A DNA stretch of 64,000 nucleotides from Fibrobacter intestinalis (GTDB taxonomy: Bacteria; Fibrobacterota; Fibrobacteria; Fibrobacterales; Fibrobacteraceae). Within the stretch, counting starts at the first letter, position 1. Every line of letters begins with the position of its first letter. A model generated the notes under the pieces. It was not told the DNA's origin, searched no databases, and worked only from the letters and a program-made list of their open reading frames with translations. The translations under genes were made by a program, and so were the position numbers. This document shows, in pieces, positions 61,394 through 64,000 of the stretch. Where the stretch lies: positions 52,613-116,612 of the forward strand of contig NZ_FUWU01000003.1 in assembly GCF_900167415.1 (NCBI RefSeq), read 5' to 3'.

Positions 61394-63001
61394 ATGGGAA
61401 CAAATATGAAAAAAATTCTCTTTCAAGATACTTCTTTCCGCGATGGTTTCCAATCCATCTTTGGCGCCCGGGTCTTTACAAAAGACTTCATGCCGGCAGT
61501 CGAAGCGGCTGCAGCAGCGGGAATCACGCATTTTGAAGCCGGTGGCGGCGCACGCTTCCAGGCCCTGTATCAAAACTGCGGCGAAGACGCCTTTGACATG
61601 ATGGATGAATTCCGCAAGACTGTCGGACCGAAAGCCCGTTTGCAGACTCTTGCCCGCGGTATCAATGTGGTGGCACTCGCTCCGCAACCCTATGATATGA
61701 TCGATCTCCATGCCAAGATGTTCAAGAAGCACGGCATGACCCGCATCCGTAACTTCGATGCGCTGAACGATGTAAACAACCTCATTTATTCCGGCAAGTG
61801 CATTACCGATGCAGGGCTTGAACACGAAGTTGTCGTCACGATGATGGAACTCCCGCTCGGGTGCAAAGGCGCTCACGATCCGGAATTTTACGAGAAAGTG
61901 CTGAAGAACATTTTGGATGCAGGCGTTCCGTTCGCTTCCGTGTGCTTCAAGGATGCTTCTGGAACCGCAAATCCGATGAAGGTTTATGAAACTTTCAAAC
62001 GCGCTCGCAAACTGCTTGGCGAAGGGGTCGAACTCCGCATCCACTCTCACGAGACTTGCGGCACGGGCCTTCGTCAATATCTGGCAGCCATCGAAGGTGG
62101 TGCCGACGGCGTGGATCTCGCGCGCACTCCGCTTTCCGGCGGAACTTCCCAGCCGGATCTCTTCTCGATGTTCCATGCGTTGAAGGGCACGGACTATGCA
62201 CTCGCTCTCGGCGAAGACGGCATTGTCGATGAAAACGCCATCCCCAAATTGATGGAAGCAAACAATGTCGCCGTGGAATGCCTGAAAGACTACAACTTCC
62301 CGCCGGAATCTCGCCAGATTTCTTCGGACGTCATTTTCTCTCCGATGCCGGGTGGCGCTCTGACGGCAAACACGCTGATGATGCGCGAAACGAAAACATT
62401 CCATCTGTATCCGCAGGTGATTGCCAACATGAGCGAATGCGTCCGTCGTGGCGGATTTGCCTCTTCCGTGACACCAGTTTCCCAGTATTACTTCCAGCAG
62501 GCGTATATCAATACGGTAAATAAGAGCAAGGGCTTGGATACTTGGGCCAAAATTACCGAAGGCTACGGCAACATGATCCTCGGCTATCTTGGCAAAACTC
62601 CGTGCGAACCGGATGCCGAACTCGTAAAAATCGCAGCCGACCAGATGAAAAAGAAACCGTTTGCTGAAGCCCATCCGGGCGTCAAGTGCGCTGCGGAAAT
62701 CATCGAACCGGGCATTCCTCAAGCGAAGAAACTCCTTGAAGAAAACGGCCTGCCGGTAACGGACGAAAACATCTTTATCACAGGATGTCTTCAGACGAAA
62801 GGCGGCAACAAGGGTATCGATTTCCTCAAGGGCAACCGCCATATCGGCGTTCCCAAGAAGGACCCGAATGCGGCTCCGGTCGCAGCAAAGCCCGCTGCAG
62901 CCGCCGTCAATACCGCAGGCATGAAAGTGCAAGGAACAAACACCTATCGAGTCGCCTTGAACGGTCAGAGCTGGGACGTCCAGGTCAGCACCCTCAAGTA
63001 G
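61394..63001 (+). CDS. oadA: Carboxyltransferase (oxaloacetate decarboxylase alpha / PycB-type), biotin domain absent
   Basis: 535 residues. The HMGL-like barrel has RDGFQS (usually R-D-x-H-Q-S), the carboxylated Lys in SVCFKDASGTANP and the metal His pair in IHSHETCG. The PYC_OADA domain follows (about 300-480), with YGNMILGYLGKTPCEPD and MPGGALTAN. After an Ala/Pro linker the protein ends at TYRVALNGQSWDVQVSTLK, where other OadA proteins continue into the biotinyl domain; no M-K-M site is present. It probably works with a separate biotin protein. A role in C4-dicarboxylate (succinate) metabolism is inferred. A hairpin lies on its ribosome site and a strong terminator follows. Confidence 0.9.
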   Translation: MGTNMKKILFQDTSFRDGFQSIFGARVFTKDFMPAVEAAAAAGITHFEAGGGARFQALYQNCGEDAFDMMDEFRKTVGPKARLQTLARGINVVALAPQPYDMIDLHAKMFKKHGMTRIRNFDALNDVNNLIYSGKCITDAGLEHEVVVTMMELPLGCKGAHDPEFYEKVLKNILDAGVPFASVCFKDASGTANPMKVYETFKRARKLLGEGVELRIHSHETCGTGLRQYLAAIEGGADGVDLARTPLSGGTSQPDLFSMFHALKGTDYALALGEDGIVDENAIPKLMEANNVAVECLKDYNFPPESRQISSDVIFSPMPGGALTANTLMMRETKTFHLYPQVIANMSECVRRGGFASSVTPVSQYYFQQAYINTVNKSKGLDTWAKITEGYGNMILGYLGKTPCEPDAELVKIAADQMKKKPFAEAHPGVKCAAEIIEPGIPQAKKLLEENGLPVTDENIFITGCLQTKGGNKGIDFLKGNRHIGVPKKDPNAAPVAAKPAAAAVNTAGMKVQGTNTYRVALNGQSWDVQVSTLK

Positions 63002-63021
63002 ATCTCTCCATTTCAAAATGC

Positions 63022-63054
63022 AACCCCTGCGCAAAGCGCAGGGGTTTGTTTTTT
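63022..63054 (+). terminator. Rho-independent terminator after the carboxyltransferase gene
   Basis: AACCCCTGCGC and GCGCAGGGGTT form an 11-pair perfect stem with loop AAA, followed by TGTTTTTTAA. It begins 21 bases after the stop. Confidence 0.95.
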
Positions 63055-63300
63055 AACCGCTACCGATAGACTTCGTTTCGATTGAACGTTCCATTTCGCA
63101 TCTGCACATGCAAGTGCTCATTTTCCGTGCCGAAATCTTCACCTCGACAAAGGAATGGCTCCCGATTTCCGCTTGGATTTGTTCAATCGGAGCAATTTTT
63201 TCAAAGGGAACTTTTCTTCAAATCAGAATTTTCTTTTTCTCTTACGAACTCTAACAACAGCCCACTAATCACCAATCACTTCTCCCTTGCCACCCTTCGA

Positions 63301-63440
63301 TTAGTTCGACTAGTTCGACAAGCTCACTAACCAGCGGTTACCGAGCTTGCCGAGGTGCACTAACCGGCGGTCCCTGAGCCTGCCGAAGGGCTGGGACCAT
63401 TTGTCGAAGCACGGTTGCTGAGCTTGTCGAAGCATTCACC
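63301..63440. repeat. Cluster of TGAGCYTGYCGAAG-type repeat units
   Basis: At least four copies, in both orientations, of a core like TGAGCTTGTCGAAG or its reverse complement (TTCGACAAGCTCA at 63314, CGAGCTTGCCGAGG, TGAGCCTGCCGAAG, TGAGCTTGTCGAAG), joined by GGTTAGTG/CACTAACC pieces. Two more lie at 63678-63735 and one at 60947. The region 63055-63600 holds these and no credible coding frame. Confidence 0.75.
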
Positions 63441-63619
63441 AAAGCCATTTTTAGAACAGGCCTAACAGAAATTTTTAACGAAAAATCGACATTCGCCGGA
63501 ATTGGAAAAAACGCTAGAACACAATTCTTTAGTTTGAAAATCCCAACATCATTTCGCTGGGTAGAAAAGCCGATATGGACATCTATTTTCTCTTTTTTTT
63601 AGAAAATTTCAAAAAAGAC

Positions 63620-63649
63620 TTGACAATGTTTTTTTTAGGGACTTATATA
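63620..63649 (+). promoter_or_regulatory. Possible sigma-70-type promoter pointing right
   Basis: TTGACA (63620-63625), 17-base spacer, TTATAT (63643-63648). It overlaps the start of the dispersed element copy B and points toward the folding sequence at 63919-64000. No gene starts soon after it in the window. Confidence 0.45.
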
Positions 63650-63823
63650 CAAAACTCCCCCCGATTTGCTTGGTTGGTGCCCTTCGATAAACTCAGGGAC
63701 CGTCGGTTAGTGAGCTTGTCGAACTAGTCGAACCATGGTTAGGGATTAGGGGTTAGCGACTAGTGATCAGTGATTAGTTGAAAGCTGATAGTCGGAACTG
63801 ATAACTGATAACCGAGTTCCCCC
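63635..63823. repeat. Dispersed intergenic element, copy B
   Basis: Same three blocks as copy A near 60.9 kb: TTTAGGG ... CCCGATTTGCTTGG (63635-63674), TGCCCTTCG ... TCAGGGACCG (63678-63702) and GTCGGAACTGATAACTGATAA (63791 onward, followed by CCGAGTTCCCCC). About 80 bases with TGAGCTTGTCGAAC and TTAGCGACTAGTGATCAG low-complexity sequence are inserted between blocks 2 and 3 relative to copy A. Confidence 0.7.
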
Positions 63824-63918
63824 TTCTCGCTATGACGCAATATCCAATTCCACCCCACAAAACCAAAACTTCCAACCACAAAGCGTGGCGGGGGATAGGG
63901 TGAAGGGAAAAGGGGCTG

Positions 63919-64000
63919 CCCATGAGTCTTAAGAGTTTTACTCTTTTAGACGAATTGTCCCTGGAAGGGAGCCTTTGCAAAAGCGTGCAAGGCTCATGGG
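63919..64000 (+). ncRNA. Candidate structured RNA at the right edge, possibly incomplete
   Basis: CCCATGAG (63919-63926) pairs with CTCATGGG (63993-64000). Inside it lie three more hairpins: GTCTTAAGAG/CTCTTTTAGAC with loop TTTTA (63926-63951), TCCCT/AGGGA with loop GGA (63958-63970), and CCTT-GC/GC-AAGG with one bulged T (63972-63992). All four stems are read from sequence. It does not match a tRNA (no TTCRA arm) or any RNA family I can name, and more sequence may lie past the edge. Confidence 0.4.

Noticed and set aside
61370..63034. Long minus-strand frame opposite the carboxyltransferase gene
   Set aside because: Mirror of a clear conserved enzyme; composition is typical of antisense shadow frames.
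63082..63330. Open frame of 82 residues after the carboxyltransferase gene
   Set aside because: It runs into the TGAGCTTGTCGAAG repeat cluster, has no ribosome site and no domain.
63919..64000. Cloverleaf-like fold considered as a tRNA
   Set aside because: No T-loop TTCRA, no D-loop GG and no 3' CCA or discriminator on either strand; kept only as an unnamed RNA candidate.
63919..64000. Integron attC site or retron RNA
   Set aside because: No GTTRRRY/RYYYAAC core ends, and no reverse transcriptase or integrase gene in the window.

Overview
The window looks like chromosomal DNA from a Fibrobacter-type, Gram-negative, strictly anaerobic plant-fibre degrader (Fibrobacteraceae is an inference from gene content; no rRNA gene is present). 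The supporting signs are three secreted plant-wall glycoside hydrolases (GH30, GH5, GH9) scattered singly rather than grouped in SusC/SusD loci, a shared C-terminal sorting-like module on them, outer-membrane functions (MlaE, MlaD/MCE), a reverse rubrerythrin with PerR, an oxaloacetate decarboxylase-type carboxyltransferase, and moderate GC. No phage, insertion sequence, CRISPR array, rRNA or confident tRNA was seen.

Layout. 1-5082 (minus): one tight run gltX - zinc-ribbon/BON protein - WYL regulator - queA - GH57 (cut by the left edge). 5247-6349 (plus): reverse rubrerythrin and perR with a near-perfect Per box over the promoter. 6304-10077 (minus): trmO, GH30 xylanase, and a secreted protein with three four-cysteine repeats. 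10444-18472 (plus): ctp protease, mlaE, DciA-like DUF721, gyrB, polyprenyl synthase, UvrD/PcrA. 18489-23196 (minus): cysK, GH5 cellulase, pyrC, RidA. 23324-24790 (plus): a lipoprotein. 24801-37394 (minus): DUF167, DivIVA, a MacB-type ABC exporter, GlgE-type GH13, GH9 cellulase, a DUF4874/DUF4832-like secreted protein, a TPR protein, a LivK-fold protein and a degenerate nucleotidyltransferase. 37517-38983 (plus): DUF3943. 38980-42556 (minus): tmk and secA. 42720-57265 (minus): thirteen head-to-tail genes (thioredoxin-like protein, M16 pair, hypothetical, trmH, mlaD, ptsH, ptsI, slt, EamA transporter, prmA, hemE, acyltransferase) ending at a terminator. 57295-60432 (plus): zf-TFIIB protein, two tandem paralogous membrane proteins, AI-2E transporter. 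60471-63054 (plus): HU, a tiny lipoprotein and the oadA-type carboxyltransferase, followed by about 950 bases of dispersed repeats and a strongly folding sequence at the right edge.

How the parts fit. The hydrolases and their sorting-type tails point to extracellular cellulose and xylan attack. GH57 and GlgE handle internal alpha-glucan. The carboxyltransferase fits a succinate-forming C4 metabolism. PerR and rubrerythrin form a small peroxide-response circuit. The most notable points are the PerR box, a promoter type in which the ATG lies at the expected transcription start, the tandem paralogous membrane pair at 57.8-59.3 kb, the three-repeat four-cysteine secreted protein, covarying GGGCGT stem-loop repeats, and a multi-stem RNA-like fold at the right end.
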